Shown here in pieces: positions 43,689 to 53,529 of a stretch of DNA of 64,000 nucleotides; position 1 is the stretch's first letter, and the number at the start of each line of letters is the position of its first letter. The notes beneath the pieces were generated by a model. That model searched no databases, was not told where the DNA came from, and saw only the letters and a program-made list of their open reading frames with translations. This stretch comes from Acidiluteibacter ferrifornacis (GTDB lineage Bacteria > Bacteroidota > Bacteroidia > Flavobacteriales_E > Vicingaceae): NCBI RefSeq assembly GCF_009909615.1, contig NZ_WWNE01000007.1, positions 167,669-231,668 on the forward strand, written 5' to 3'. A program made the translations under genes and the position numbers.

Positions 43689-44738
43689 TACTACAGTCCC
43701 TTGGCAGCTTGACCCTGCTCCAGCCGTACAACCATAACAATGCTGATTAGTTAAGATGTTCCGTTTTGATAATGCCTCCATATCAAAGTCGTTAATATGT
43801 TGTGAAGATGGAGCAGCCACTTTCATATCCAACATTTGATTGAAATCACAGTCATACATATATCCATCCCAGTCTACCGATATGGTATTTCTACACATTA
43901 CCCCTTTTACTGCACCGGGATTAAACGCTGTAACCAATTTATCCATATAATCTTCATAATTATCGCTTGCTACTAAATAATCGAGGTATCGACTAATTGG
44001 AATATTCGTAATGGTAAACAGACCATTGAAATCAATATCAAAATCCTTCTTTAAATTTCGTTTAAATTCCATCTCCAATTGGGCTTGGTCTCCAGGAAGA
44101 AACGCACCAGTAGGATTGTATACCAAATCCAACTGCAATCCTGAACCAGGAATTCCGTACCCTTGTTCATTTAAACTTTGTAATGCTTCTATTGAACTTT
44201 TAAAAACTCCATCTCCGCGTTGTGCATCCGTTTTTCCTGCTTGGTAATACGGCAAAGATGAAACCACATGGACATTGTGTTTCTTGAAAAACTCAGGTAG
44301 ATCATAATACTTCTTATTGGCCCTAATAATGGTCAAATTGGATCTAACTATAATTTCCTCAACACCAATTTTGGAGGCCTCTTCCACAAACCAACGAAAG
44401 TTTGGATTCATTTCAGGAGCCCCACCAGTTAAATCAACGGTATGAATCTTAGTTGTTGCCAAAATATCCAAACACTTCTGAAGGTACTCCTTAGTCATAA
44501 TTTCCTTTCGGTCAGGACCTGCATCCACATGACAATGCTTACAGACTTGATTACACATGTAACCTACATTTATCTGAAAGATCTCAATTTGGGTAGGCTT
44601 CATTGGGAAGTCTCCTAATTGCGTCAACTGATCTTTAAACGTTGGTAACTCTCCATTGAATGGGCTACCACTTAAAACTTTTAATTGATTCTTTATGTCC
44701 GCCAGCTTATCTCCTCTAGCTTTTAGTGATTTAATCAT
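43686..44738 (-). CDS. arsS: Arsenosugar biosynthesis radical SAM protein ArsS
   Basis: 350 residues. The radical SAM cluster motif CX3CX2C is 'CNQVCKHCHVDAGPD'; the C-terminal auxiliary cluster region contains 'CDFNQM' and ends 'CYGCTAGAGSSCQGTVV'. The family adenosylates methylated arsenic on the route to arsenosugars. It is 20 bp downstream of the AhpD-like gene, its usual partner. No arsM methyltransferase or arsR is visible in the window. Confidence 0.85.
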   Translation of the reverse strand: MIKSLKARGDKLADIKNQLKVLSGSPFNGELPTFKDQLTQLGDFPMKPTQIEIFQINVGYMCNQVCKHCHVDAGPDRKEIMTKEYLQKCLDILATTKIHTVDLTGGAPEMNPNFRWFVEEASKIGVEEIIVRSNLTIIRANKKYYDLPEFFKKHNVHVVSSLPYYQAGKTDAQRGDGVFKSSIEALQSLNEQGYGIPGSGLQLDLVYNPTGAFLPGDQAQLEMEFKRNLKKDFDIDFNGLFTITNIPISRYLDYLVASDNYEDYMDKLVTAFNPGAVKGVMCRNTISVDWDGYMYDCDFNQMLDMKVAAPSSQHINDFDMEALSKRNILTNQHCYGCTAGAGSSCQGTVV

Positions 44739-44758
44739 AAATGATTTTTCCTACTTTT

Positions 44759-45094
44759 TTACATTGAAAGCTTCTTCGCTTTATTCATCATTTGCACTCC
44801 ATGAACCATGGAAGCCCCACCTCTTATAGCACTTGCGACATGCACTGCTTCCATCATCATCGCTTCATTTGCTCCTTTTTGCATAGCATCTTCTGTGTAA
44901 GCATCAATACAGTAAGGGCACTGAACGGCATGAGAAACCGCTAGTGCAATAAGTGACTTTTCTCTTTGGGTTAATGCTCCTTCTTTAAAAACTTCACCGT
45001 ACCAGTCAAAAAACTTCTCTGCTAACTTGGGTTCAAATTCAGCAATTTGTCCAAACTTTTTTAGATCTTTTGGGTCATAGTATGTCTTATCCAT
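44759..45094 (-). CDS. AhpD-like carboxymuconolactone decarboxylase, arsenosugar-associated
   Basis: 111 residues. The redox CxxC is in 'HAVQCPYCIDAYTEDAMQKG', with His 'MMMEAVHVASAIRGG' typical of AhpD-fold proteins. The closest labelled type is the arsenosugar biosynthesis-associated peroxidase-like protein, which usually lies beside arsS as here (20-bp gap). It probably reduces or protects an intermediate; the reaction is not established. It is first in this minus-strand pair. Confidence 0.85.
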   Translation of the reverse strand: MDKTYYDPKDLKKFGQIAEFEPKLAEKFFDWYGEVFKEGALTQREKSLIALAVSHAVQCPYCIDAYTEDAMQKGANEAMMMEAVHVASAIRGGASMVHGVQMMNKAKKLSM

Positions 45095-45214
45095 TTTTCT
45101 TTTTTTTAAATACGATTAAAGTAGTCGATTAGATTTTATCTGAGCTATAAGATTAATAAAAAAGGAACCCATGCTCCAATTAAATTGATTAAAAAACCCA
45201 AATAAAGTTGATAC

Positions 45215-45230
45215 TGTCAAATAATTGACA
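45215..45230. promoter_or_regulatory. Perfect 16-bp palindrome upstream of the arsenosugar pair
   Basis: TGTCAA (45215-45220) and TTGACA (45225-45230) are perfect inverted copies with a 4-bp spacer, about 121 bp upstream of the start of the AhpD-like gene. It may be an operator for a dimeric repressor such as an ArsR-type protein, but no regulator gene is next to it. Confidence 0.35.
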
Positions 45231-45246
45231 AAGCTAATAACGAATG

Positions 45247-46872
45247 TTATTCAGTAACAAAAAAATGGTTTAAAGGTTTTCCCGTTGCTCCATTTGGGAA
45301 AGGCAATTCAAGTAATGCCGAAAGTGTGACAGCTATATCTTTAATGGCTACCTCCTCATTATAAGTTCCAAACTTCACATCTTTACCAAACCAAATCATG
45401 GGAACATGCGTGTCGTAATTGTATGCGGTACTATGTCCGGTTCCTCCATTTTTTAAATAATAATCACTCAACCAACCGGGTTGAAAACTATAAAAAATAT
45501 CTCCACTTCTTTTAGGATCAAAACCGTTAAACATTCGTTGGCATATAGCTTCATCTCCAACGCATATTTTTCCACTCATATCAGCCGCAGACGTCAAATT
45601 GGGGTAGCCAAACAATTGATCCAGTAATGCTCGTTTAACCTCACTCTGCTTTAAGGAAAGACGTTCTAGTTCTGTATAGTTTAAATAAATCTGATGGTTG
45701 ATTATCCGCTCTATAACATCAGCTCCATACAACTCCATAGACCATGATCTGATTGCTTCTTTGAATACTTTATTGTCATAATAGTCTGTACTTCCTTTGG
45801 CATGAGCTGGAATATCTGCTACTCCGTGATCCGCTGTAAGAACTACTAGGTATTGTTTCTCTCCAACCTTTTGATCTAAAAATGTGAGTAACTGCTCTAT
45901 TTCCTGATCCAATCTCAAATAGGTATCCTCTACTTCTATCGATTGAGGGCCATACATGTGTCCAATATAATCGGTAGATGAAAAGCTAATACTGATGACA
46001 TCTGTTATTGAATCTCCTCCCAATTGCTCGTTCAAGATTGCTTCTTTTGCAAAATCTGCTAACAACGAATTTCCGAATGGAGTTTGCTTAATTAAACTCA
46101 ACCCACTCTCCTTCTTAATGGCTGGTAAATTATGTGGAAAAGTAGAATGCGATTCACCATCAAACTTACCTTCAAAATCGGCATCATCGGCAGAAGACGC
46201 TATATAACTTTCAATCGGATAAAGTGTATTCCAGGGAGATTTTAAATATTCCTCCACGTGCTTTTTTGAATTAAAAGACTTCACCCATTTAGGCAATTCA
46301 TCTTTATAAAACGTACTCGTGATAAATTTCCCTTCGTCTCCGCTTAACCAATACGCAGCATCAGCAGCATAACCAACAGGCAATATAGCTCCTCTATCTT
46401 TAATAGAAATTCCGATGACTTTGCTCTTCGGAGAATTTAACTTCAATTGATCTGTAAATGAATTTGCCTTTAAATTTCTCGGGGAATGCTGACCATCGGC
46501 ACCTTTCACCCCTACAGAAGTTTCAGAAGAGTCTTCCACACAATAAATAGTTGTTTTTTTATTACGATCGTACCAATCATTTGCTGCGATTCCGTGATGA
46601 ACCGGAGTGGTTCCTGACCCAATCGTAGCATGACCAACAGCAGTTAAAGTTGGTGCGTAACTAAAATTGGCATTATCAAAAGCAAACCCTTTATTTACCA
46701 ATCGTTTGAATCCATTTTCAGAATAACGATCCCAGTATTTTGAGATATAGTCGTGTCTCATTTGATCGACAGTTAGCATTACTATTAATTTGGGTTTTCC
46801 TTCTTTGGCAAAAGAATTCAATGAGATAAAGAATACTAATGTGAGTAGTAGTTTTTTTGATTTCATTTCCAA
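45247..46872 (-). CDS. Alkaline phosphatase, PafA-like (type I phosphodiesterase/nucleotide pyrophosphatase fold)
   Basis: 541 residues starting TTG at 46870-46872 (ATG at 46864-46866 is an alternative start). Signal peptide 'LLTLVFFISLNSFA'. The nucleophile Thr is in 'YAPTLTAVGHATIGSG', and metal ligands lie in 'VDQMRHDY', 'SFSSTDYIGH' and 'TADHGVADI'. PafA enzymes are periplasmic phosphomonoesterases that free phosphate from organic sources. The start abuts the stop codon of the PiT-like gene; the pair looks like a phosphate-scavenging operon. Confidence 0.88.
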   Translation of the reverse strand: MEMKSKKLLLTLVFFISLNSFAKEGKPKLIVMLTVDQMRHDYISKYWDRYSENGFKRLVNKGFAFDNANFSYAPTLTAVGHATIGSGTTPVHHGIAANDWYDRNKKTTIYCVEDSSETSVGVKGADGQHSPRNLKANSFTDQLKLNSPKSKVIGISIKDRGAILPVGYAADAAYWLSGDEGKFITSTFYKDELPKWVKSFNSKKHVEEYLKSPWNTLYPIESYIASSADDADFEGKFDGESHSTFPHNLPAIKKESGLSLIKQTPFGNSLLADFAKEAILNEQLGGDSITDVISISFSSTDYIGHMYGPQSIEVEDTYLRLDQEIEQLLTFLDQKVGEKQYLVVLTADHGVADIPAHAKGSTDYYDNKVFKEAIRSWSMELYGADVIERIINHQIYLNYTELERLSLKQSEVKRALLDQLFGYPNLTSAADMSGKICVGDEAICQRMFNGFDPKRSGDIFYSFQPGWLSDYYLKNGGTGHSTAYNYDTHVPMIWFGKDVKFGTYNEEVAIKDIAVTLSALLELPFPNGATGKPLNHFFVTE

Positions 46873-48000
46873 TTATTTTATTGGAACAAAATAACTAATA
46901 ATTTCATCTCTAATGGCTGGGTTCGCACCCGAAGCTAAAGCCAAAGAAACAAACAATCCTATTGCTGCATAACTGACATCTTTCCCAATCATCTTAAGAG
47001 ACTTAACTTTGTGAACTCTTCCTTCTTTAGTTCTAGATAGATTAACTGCGATCTCTCTTCCTCCAATGATTCCCAAGAACACCCAAGTTGTACTCATCGG
47101 CACTGTGCTTATAAACAATTTATACACCAACAGCAACACGTAAGTCAAATCGATTAAGGTGGCTGCACGAACATCTGAAATGCGAGCCTTTTCACTAACC
47201 ACCTTTTGGATTTTATCTCCTTTTAGGTAGAATAAAATTCCTAATCCAACGAATATTGTTAACGAGAATATTAAAAACTGCCACCATGTTTGCTGCCGTG
47301 GTAGAAACACTGCAACGTTTGCACCATCTTGCATGACCCAAACTGCCCATAAAGCGCCACTTACTATCCACTGGATAATACTCCAGGCGTTATGGGCAAA
47401 ACGTTGATAGAAGTATTTGCGAATCAACCCATAAGAAAAATACCACACGAGGAATGACAGTATAAATGCCATACCATAACCCGATAGACTTTTACTAACC
47501 ACCGATACAATTCCGCTAGATGAAGCACTAAATACACTCAACATCAAAAAAGTAGTTGATACGGGCATTCTTAACCGAGTAAGAATTAACAGTATCAAAG
47601 GAGCAATGACTTGGAAATAATTAAAATTCTCTGGATGTGGATACTCCGAAGTACCATCGGAAGACAACAACCTTTGATAAGTGACATCTCCATTGTAATA
47701 AAACCAGCTAAAAGTAACGGTGACAATAAAAATCCCTCCGATATACAACCATAGTATCCACCACTTTTTATCTTGATTGCTCTCAATAAATGTCCCTAAA
47801 GATTGAATACTATCGTTTGCCACTGTCGCGTATGCCGCGAAAATAAAACCTAACCACATCGCTGCTTGACCGAATCCAACCAAAATGGCCGATAAAACAA
47901 ACCCCAATAAAATGATGGTTAAAAAACCTCTTTCCTTCACTAAAACTGCGACTAAGTCCAGTGTTTTCCCATTCTGTTTTTTACTCTTTTTTCGGCCCAA
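46873..48000 (-). CDS. Divergent PiT-family (PHO4) phosphate transporter-like protein
   Basis: 375 residues with about ten transmembrane segments. Two repeats of a PiT-like pattern are visible: 'YATVANDSIQSLGTF' near residue 80 and, with 'VPMSTTWVFLGIIGGREIAV', near residue 315; 'RMPVSTTFLMLSVFSA' is the matching half of the first repeat. It should import inorganic phosphate. Its stop abuts the start of the PafA-like phosphatase on the same strand, so the two products are made together. The family match is distant. Confidence 0.75.
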   Translation of the reverse strand: MGRKKSKKQNGKTLDLVAVLVKERGFLTIILLGFVLSAILVGFGQAAMWLGFIFAAYATVANDSIQSLGTFIESNQDKKWWILWLYIGGIFIVTVTFSWFYYNGDVTYQRLLSSDGTSEYPHPENFNYFQVIAPLILLILTRLRMPVSTTFLMLSVFSASSSGIVSVVSKSLSGYGMAFILSFLVWYFSYGLIRKYFYQRFAHNAWSIIQWIVSGALWAVWVMQDGANVAVFLPRQQTWWQFLIFSLTIFVGLGILFYLKGDKIQKVVSEKARISDVRAATLIDLTYVLLLVYKLFISTVPMSTTWVFLGIIGGREIAVNLSRTKEGRVHKVKSLKMIGKDVSYAAIGLFVSLALASGANPAIRDEIISYFVPIK

Positions 48001-48152
48001 GAAAGTAGTTTATTAAAAATTATTTGAGCCACAAATTTGCTCAATTGCATCCCCTTCCATATTAGTGATACGTTAAGAAATGGTTAATTCCTTTACGTAT
48101 ATCAACTTTTTTCAAACTGTTTTTTTAATGTTAAAGATTCAAAAATTGGGAG

Positions 48153-48160
48153 TAATTTTG
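48153..48160 (+). promoter_or_regulatory. Candidate -7 promoter element
   Basis: TAATTTTG matches TAnnTTTG and lies 27 bp before the TTG start at 48187. A suitable -33 element was not clear. Confidence 0.4.
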
Positions 48161-48186
48161 CACCCTCTTATTAAATTCAGACCGTC

Positions 48187-49074
48187 TTGAAAAATTTACT
48201 TTTAGCGAGTCTAGTTGTAATTCAGCTTTTCTCCAACACCTCCAATATCTCTGCTCAAGAAGCCAACAAAGTTGATTGGAATCTTAGAAAAAGTCAATTA
48301 GATATTAAAAATCAAAAAGGAAATTTCTATTTCTACTGGGGTTATAATCGAGCAACTTACGCTAAAAGTGATATCCACTTAAAAGGACCAGATTACGACT
48401 TTATCCTTTCTGATGTGACGGCAAGAGATATGCCTGAAGAATTTTCTTCTGTATACTTTGATCCAGGACAAATTACCATACCACAGTTCAACTTCAGAGT
48501 TGGCTACCACCTCTCAGATAAATACGCTTTAGCTGTAGGATGGGATCATATGAAATATCGAACTCGCAGTGGACAGCCAGCCATAATTACAGGAAGAATA
48601 GATGCCTCGGCTTCTCCAATTTATGCAGGCTACTACAACCATGACAAAATTATTATGGATGAGTGGAATTTGGTAAAAATGGAGCACTCAGACGGTTTTA
48701 ATGTCATCAATGTGAATGTAGAACGAAACGACTATTTACTTACCACCAATGATCAAAATTTAGCATTAAGTGTGATTTCTGGGGCAGGAGCTGGAATAGC
48801 TTTTCCATGGACTAATTCAAGAATTTTTGGAGTTCGCAATGACGACCGTCCAAAAATTTCAGGTTTAGGTGCCCATATTTATGGTGCGGCTCAAGCAACT
48901 GTATATAAACGATTTTTCCTAAGATTAACCTTACAAGGTGGATTTCAAAATATGTGGGCAATAGCTACTGTCCCAAAAGGAGACAAATCTGCACATGCTG
49001 AACAAACTATCTTTTATTACGAACGTTCTCTTGTACTAGGATACAATTTTAGATTATACGATAAGAAGCAATAA
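48187..49074 (+). CDS. Predicted outer-membrane protein of unknown function
   Basis: 295 residues, TTG start at 48187, with a signal peptide ('IQLFSNTSNISAQE'). The body has repeated short amphipathic strands ('KGNFYFYWGYNRATY', 'QFNFRVGYHLSDKYALAVGW') and ends 'SLVLGYNFRLYDKKQ', which suggests an outer-membrane beta barrel of about 12 strands. I do not recognise a specific family. It is divergent from the PiT-like gene and convergent with the trans-sulfuration gene, with 5 bp between stops. Confidence 0.7.
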   Translation: MKNLLLASLVVIQLFSNTSNISAQEANKVDWNLRKSQLDIKNQKGNFYFYWGYNRATYAKSDIHLKGPDYDFILSDVTARDMPEEFSSVYFDPGQITIPQFNFRVGYHLSDKYALAVGWDHMKYRTRSGQPAIITGRIDASASPIYAGYYNHDKIIMDEWNLVKMEHSDGFNVINVNVERNDYLLTTNDQNLALSVISGAGAGIAFPWTNSRIFGVRNDDRPKISGLGAHIYGAAQATVYKRFFLRLTLQGGFQNMWAIATVPKGDKSAHAEQTIFYYERSLVLGYNFRLYDKKQ

Positions 49075-49079
49075 AAAAT

Positions 49080-50231
49080 CTACTGTTTCAACGCTTGTTC
49101 GATATCCTTTTTTAAATCTTCGTAAGCTTCTATGCCGACAGAGAATCTTACATCTTGGTTACTGATACCCATATGGTCTCTCTCTTCTTGACTAATACTC
49201 TTGTGAGAAGTTAAATAAGGGGAACCAATTAATGATTCTACTCCGCCTAGACTAACTGCAGGACAGATAATGTTTAACTTTTTCTGAAATAGGATTGGAT
49301 CAATGTTTGGCTTTAATCTAAAACTCATCATGGCGCCAAATCCGCCATTCATTTGTTTTTTTGCCAATTCATATTGAGGATGAGATGGTAATCCTGGGTA
49401 ATAAACTTTCTCTACACTGGAGTTATTCTCTAGCCAAACCGCTAACTCCATGGCATTTTCAGCAGCTCTTTCTACTCTTAAATGTAAAGTTTTCATACTT
49501 CGTTCTATTTCATAGCATAAACGCGCGTCCAACGTCGAACCAAAGTCTACCTGGGCAGTTTTTATTTCATTGATTAAACTCGTTTTTCCACCTAAATATC
49601 CAAAAATTATATCACTGTGGCCTGAGAAGTATTTCGTTCCAGAATGCATAACCATATCAATTCCAAGATTCAAAGGTTGCTGAAAGAGAGGCGTCGCAAA
49701 AGTATTGTCCGCAAAAGAAATTAATTGATGCTTATTTGCAAAATCAGCAACCATAGCTATATCAGTTAACTTCATTAAAGGATTAGAAGGAGTTTCGATA
49801 TAAATTAACTTTGTCTTAGCAGTAAGTGCTTTTTCCATTTCTGTATAATCTGAAAAATCAACAAATGAAATTGTAACACCTATTCGCTCCAATTGATGAT
49901 GCATAAAATGAGCAGTACCACCATAAATATCTGATTGAACTAAAATGTGGTCACCAGGCTCTAATAAACCCATCAAACCAGCCGCTATTGCACCTAATCC
50001 TGAGCTAAACACTAATCCCTTTTCTGCTCCCTCCAAGGCATTAATCTTATCTACTACTGCAATTTGATTAGAGGTATTAGCCATTCTTGGATATTTCATT
50101 TCATAGTCTTCCAAGTATTTAAAAGCTGTAGAAGTATGAATAGGTGTATTCACTCCTCCTTGATTTTCATCAATTTGAGTTCCAGAATGAACACATTTGG
50201 TGGCCGTTTGAATCAATTTTGGTAGCTTCAT
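49080..50231 (-). CDS. Trans-sulfuration enzyme (cystathionine gamma-synthase/beta- or gamma-lyase type)
   Basis: 383 residues of the Cys/Met metabolism PLP family. The PLP-binding Lys is in 'HSGTKYFSGHSDIIFG', with 'SSGLGAIAAGLMGLL' for the phosphate site and 'DNTFATPLFQQPL' upstream. The family includes MetB, MetC and MccB, and the sequence alone does not separate them. It is a single-gene unit, and I found no SAM-type riboswitch in the short upstream region. Confidence 0.88.
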   Translation of the reverse strand: MKLPKLIQTATKCVHSGTQIDENQGGVNTPIHTSTAFKYLEDYEMKYPRMANTSNQIAVVDKINALEGAEKGLVFSSGLGAIAAGLMGLLEPGDHILVQSDIYGGTAHFMHHQLERIGVTISFVDFSDYTEMEKALTAKTKLIYIETPSNPLMKLTDIAMVADFANKHQLISFADNTFATPLFQQPLNLGIDMVMHSGTKYFSGHSDIIFGYLGGKTSLINEIKTAQVDFGSTLDARLCYEIERSMKTLHLRVERAAENAMELAVWLENNSSVEKVYYPGLPSHPQYELAKKQMNGGFGAMMSFRLKPNIDPILFQKKLNIICPAVSLGGVESLIGSPYLTSHKSISQEERDHMGISNQDVRFSVGIEAYEDLKKDIEQALKQ

Positions 50232-50344
50232 TTTTCGTTGATTTATTCAGACTATATTTTTTTGAGAAGGAATTAGCCTGTACATTTACGCCAAATGTAA
50301 GATTATATGGATTACTTTATTATTGAATACTCAAAATCTATCTT

Positions 50345-50926
50345 ATGAAAAGTATTGCTGTTTTTTGTGCTTCTTCTTCCGGTGTAAATCCAATTCACCT
50401 TGAAACTGCTTATCAACTTGGAAAATATCTAGCACAACATCAATACACCCTGATATACGGTGGGGCAAGTGTTGGTTGTATGGGAGCTCTTGCAAAGGGA
50501 GCTATGGAAAATAGGGGAAAGGTAATTGGAGTTTTACCTCATTTCTTAAACAAGAGAGAAGTCGCAGCGACGCATGTCTCCGAGTTAATTATGGTGGAAA
50601 GTATGCATGAAAGAAAACTAAAAATGCATGAACTCAGTGACGGTATCATCACCCTACCAGGTGGATATGGCACTATGGAAGAGTTGTTTGAAATGATGAC
50701 ATGGGGACAATTAGGATTGCATCAAAAACCAATGGCTATTTTAAACACCAATGGATTTTATTCTCCTTTGTTGCATCAACTAAAGTTGATGCAACAAGAA
50801 GAAATGGTTCAGAGTCGTTTTGTAGAGATGCTTATTGTAAAAGAAAGTGTGAGCCAGCTTATAGAAGCAATGGAAAAATATACTGCTCCAGAAGCCATCG
50901 AATTATTAAATGTAAAGACCACATAG
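50345..50926 (+). CDS. LOG family protein (cytokinin riboside phosphoribohydrolase-like)
   Basis: 193 residues. The conserved 'PGGYGTMEELFEMMTWGQLG' motif and 'YGGASVGCMGALAKGA' place it in the TIGR00730/LOG family, which removes ribose 5-phosphate from nucleotides. The start at 50345 gives 'MKSIAVFCASSSGVNP', the standard N-terminus. A DinB-like gene starts 2 bp after the stop codon. Confidence 0.9.
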   Translation: MKSIAVFCASSSGVNPIHLETAYQLGKYLAQHQYTLIYGGASVGCMGALAKGAMENRGKVIGVLPHFLNKREVAATHVSELIMVESMHERKLKMHELSDGIITLPGGYGTMEELFEMMTWGQLGLHQKPMAILNTNGFYSPLLHQLKLMQQEEMVQSRFVEMLIVKESVSQLIEAMEKYTAPEAIELLNVKTT

Positions 50927-50928
50927 AT

Positions 50929-51441
50929 ATGGACCACCTTGTCAAAGCTTACCAAGCATCTATTCTTCAAAAAGAGTGGATGATAAATAAATCAGTTGAA
51001 AGTAATGCAGACTTCAATTCAATCAAACCAACTGAAAAGTGGTCCATCAACCAATTGTTGTTTCACTTATTTACGGTAGAAAAGTCCATTTTGGATTACA
51101 TCAAATATAAATATTCTATAAATGAATTAACTCAACCCGCAGGACTTAAAGCAAAACTGAGATATCACGCTTTAAAAATATTACTAAAGACTAAAATGAA
51201 ATTTAAAGCTCCAAAAAAAATTAGCAATTTACCTGAGAAAATAGACCTTGAGCAATTGATAAAGGATTGGAATATATTGCAAACTGATTTTGAAGCCTTT
51301 CTAAGTCAATTCCCCAAAGATTTGGTAGGAAAAGCAGTTTTTAGACATCCATATGCTGGATTTCTTTCTATGGAGCAAACCATTGAATTTATAGTGGATC
51401 ACTCTAAACACCATCGATCGCAAATGAGCCGATTGATATAA
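50929..51441 (+). CDS. DinB-like (DUF664-type) metal-binding protein
   Basis: The preferred start is ATG at 50929, 170 residues; the longer open frame upstream lies within the LOG gene and is not real. It has the four-helix DinB pattern with candidate metal-binding histidines in 'QLLFHLFTVEKSI' and 'IVDHSKHHRSQMSRLI'. Functions of the family vary (thiol transferases, others of unknown role). It is coupled to the LOG gene by a 2-bp gap. Confidence 0.8.
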   Translation: MDHLVKAYQASILQKEWMINKSVESNADFNSIKPTEKWSINQLLFHLFTVEKSILDYIKYKYSINELTQPAGLKAKLRYHALKILLKTKMKFKAPKKISNLPEKIDLEQLIKDWNILQTDFEAFLSQFPKDLVGKAVFRHPYAGFLSMEQTIEFIVDHSKHHRSQMSRLI

Positions 51442-51447
51442 AATTAT

Positions 51448-51924
51448 TCAACCAACTTCTATGTGAGGTATAATTTGGACTGGAAAGTTTAGAGAGTTTG
51501 CTATAAAACACATTTGATGCGCTTTACCATGTAAACTTATTGCTTTCTCTACCATTGTCTTGTTTGCTACCTTAATTCTAGGAGTCAATACAATCTTAGT
51601 AAATTGTCCAACTCCACTATTGCTCTCTTCCGTCATTTCTCCTATAGGATTATCAGAGTAGGAATTCACCACCACACCATTGTCTGCACATATATGAAGA
51701 TACCATAACATGTGACAGGAGGAAACTGAATGGACTAGCATTTCTTCTGGATTATATCTAGACTTATCACCTCTGAAAGCTGGATCAGCAGAGCCCAAAA
51801 TTGGTCTTACTTTAATATCACCACTTTCGATTACAAAAGATCGTTCGTATGAAGTATATGCAGAAGTTCCAGACCCTGTATTTCCGGTCCATTTTAACTC
51901 TGCGGAGTAGTTGTGTTTTCTCAT
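51448..51924 (-). CDS. OsmC family peroxiredoxin-like protein
   Basis: 158 residues. The family Cys pair is seen in 'SVSSCHMLWYLHICADNG' (first) and later 'GKAHQMCFIANS'; 'KWTGNTGSGTSAYTSYERSF' is the N-terminal strand region. OsmC proteins reduce organic hydroperoxides in the cytoplasm. The gene is convergent with the DinB-like gene, with 6 bp between stops. Confidence 0.9.
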   Translation of the reverse strand: MRKHNYSAELKWTGNTGSGTSAYTSYERSFVIESGDIKVRPILGSADPAFRGDKSRYNPEEMLVHSVSSCHMLWYLHICADNGVVVNSYSDNPIGEMTEESNSGVGQFTKIVLTPRIKVANKTMVEKAISLHGKAHQMCFIANSLNFPVQIIPHIEVG

Positions 51925-52024
51925 TTTTTAAACAAAATAGGGTAAACCGAATATCTACTGTACCAGTAAATTCAGGACCTTAAGTTAATTAAAAAAGAGA
52001 TTTCTACAATAGTATAGCTAAACT

Positions 52025-53308
52025 TTAATAGCCATATTTGTCTTGCCAGAAACGTTTCATGCGTTCACGAAGTTCACGTTCTCTTGGATTCTCACCCATA
52101 TCATAAAACTTTGTATTGGCTACTTCTGCGGGCATAAACTCTTGCGCAACAAAATTACTTGGTCCATTATGGCTGTATTGATATTCCTTCCCGTAACCGA
52201 TTTCTTTCATCAACTTAGTCGGAGCATTTCTCAATGCCAGTGGCACACTTAAATTACCTGATTGTTTCACCTCTGCTTGTGCCATATTGATGGCCATGTA
52301 TGCTGCGTTGCTTTTTGCTGAACACGCTAAATAAGTCACTGCTTGAGATAAAATGATTCGACTTTCCGGCCAACCAATTACGTTTACAGCCTGAAAACAA
52401 TTGTTTGCAATTACTAGTGCCGTAGGATTCGCGTTGCCAATATCTTCACTGGCTAAAATCAATAATCGACGAGCAATAAATTTAGCATCCTCTCCGCCTT
52501 CTATCATCCTTGCTAACCAATACACTGCCGCGTTAGGGTCACTTCCACGAATGGATTTTATGAATGCTGAAATAATATCATAATGCTGCTCTCCGTCTTT
52601 GTCGTATCTCGCGATAGATTGCTGCGCTACAGCCACTACTTTTTCGTTTGTTATGACCACTTTATCGCCTTCGCTGTTATTTACTGTCAATTCCAATAGA
52701 TTCAGCAACTTTCGTGCATCACCACCCGACAGCTGCATGAGTGTTTGATATTCTTTCAATTCAATCTCTTTCTTTGCTAATTCTTTGTCGTTTTTTATTG
52801 CCAAATGAATTAAGCTAAGCAACTCATCTTTAGTCAACGGCTCTAAAATATAAACCTGACAACGGGATAATAGCGCAGAAATGACTTCAAAAGATGGATT
52901 TTCGGTAGTCGCTCCAATTAATGTAACAATCCCCTGCTCCACAGCTCCTAATAAAGAATCTTGTTGCGATTTACTGAAACGATGAATTTCATCAATAAAC
53001 AAAATGGGGTTCCGATCGGCATTGAAAAACTGTTGTTTTTTTGCCTTATCAATAACATCCCGAATGTCCTTCACTCCAGAATTAATAGCGCTTAAAGTAA
53101 AAAATGGACGATCTGTGGCATGCGCAATAATATTGGCCAAAGTGGTTTTCCCAATTCCTGGTGTACCCCACAAAATCATTGAAGGAACCATTCCCTTTTC
53201 AATCAGTTTACGCAATACTGCACCTTCTCCAATCAAATGTTTCTGACCGATGTAGTTGTCGAAATTGGTGGGACGTAGTCGTTCTGCTAAGGGAATTAAA
53301 GAGGCCAT
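52025..53308 (-). CDS. rarA: Replication-associated recombination protein A (MgsA/RarA)
   Basis: 427 residues. Walker A '[11 protein letters not shown]', Walker B '[14 protein letters not shown]' and sensor '[10 protein letters not shown]' are present; the C-terminal tetramerisation domain includes '[19 protein letters not shown]'. RarA acts at stalled replication forks. It is a single-gene unit on the minus strand with about 220 bp of non-coding sequence upstream. Confidence 0.95.
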   Translation of the reverse strand: MASLIPLAERLRPTNFDNYIGQKHLIGEGAVLRKLIEKGMVPSMILWGTPGIGKTTLANIIAHATDRPFFTLSAINSGVKDIRDVIDKAKKQQFFNADRNPILFIDEIHRFSKSQQDSLLGAVEQGIVTLIGATTENPSFEVISALLSRCQVYILEPLTKDELLSLIHLAIKNDKELAKKEIELKEYQTLMQLSGGDARKLLNLLELTVNNSEGDKVVITNEKVVAVAQQSIARYDKDGEQHYDIISAFIKSIRGSDPNAAVYWLARMIEGGEDAKFIARRLLILASEDIGNANPTALVIANNCFQAVNVIGWPESRIILSQAVTYLACSAKSNAAYMAINMAQAEVKQSGNLSVPLALRNAPTKLMKEIGYGKEYQYSHNGPSNFVAQEFMPAEVANTKFYDMGENPRERELRERMKRFWQDKYGY

Positions 53309-53529
53309 TTTTTTAAGGCGAAATTAAGCATTTTGAAGAAGGAGATTTATTAATATAGTTATATAGATTTAATAATTGTTCATCGGCTAGCTTAAGAGTT
53401 TAATTACACTTCAAATTGGAATTAACAATTATAGATCTCTCAATTACAACTAGCTTTGAAAATATTTTTCACTAAATACAACCAAAACTAAAACTCTTGG
53501 CTCTAATACTGTAGAACGACAACTGAATA

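Noticed and set aside
50232-50344. SAM-type riboswitch upstream of the trans-sulfuration gene
   Set aside because: The interval is only about 110 bp, and no multi-stem structure with a conserved core was found.
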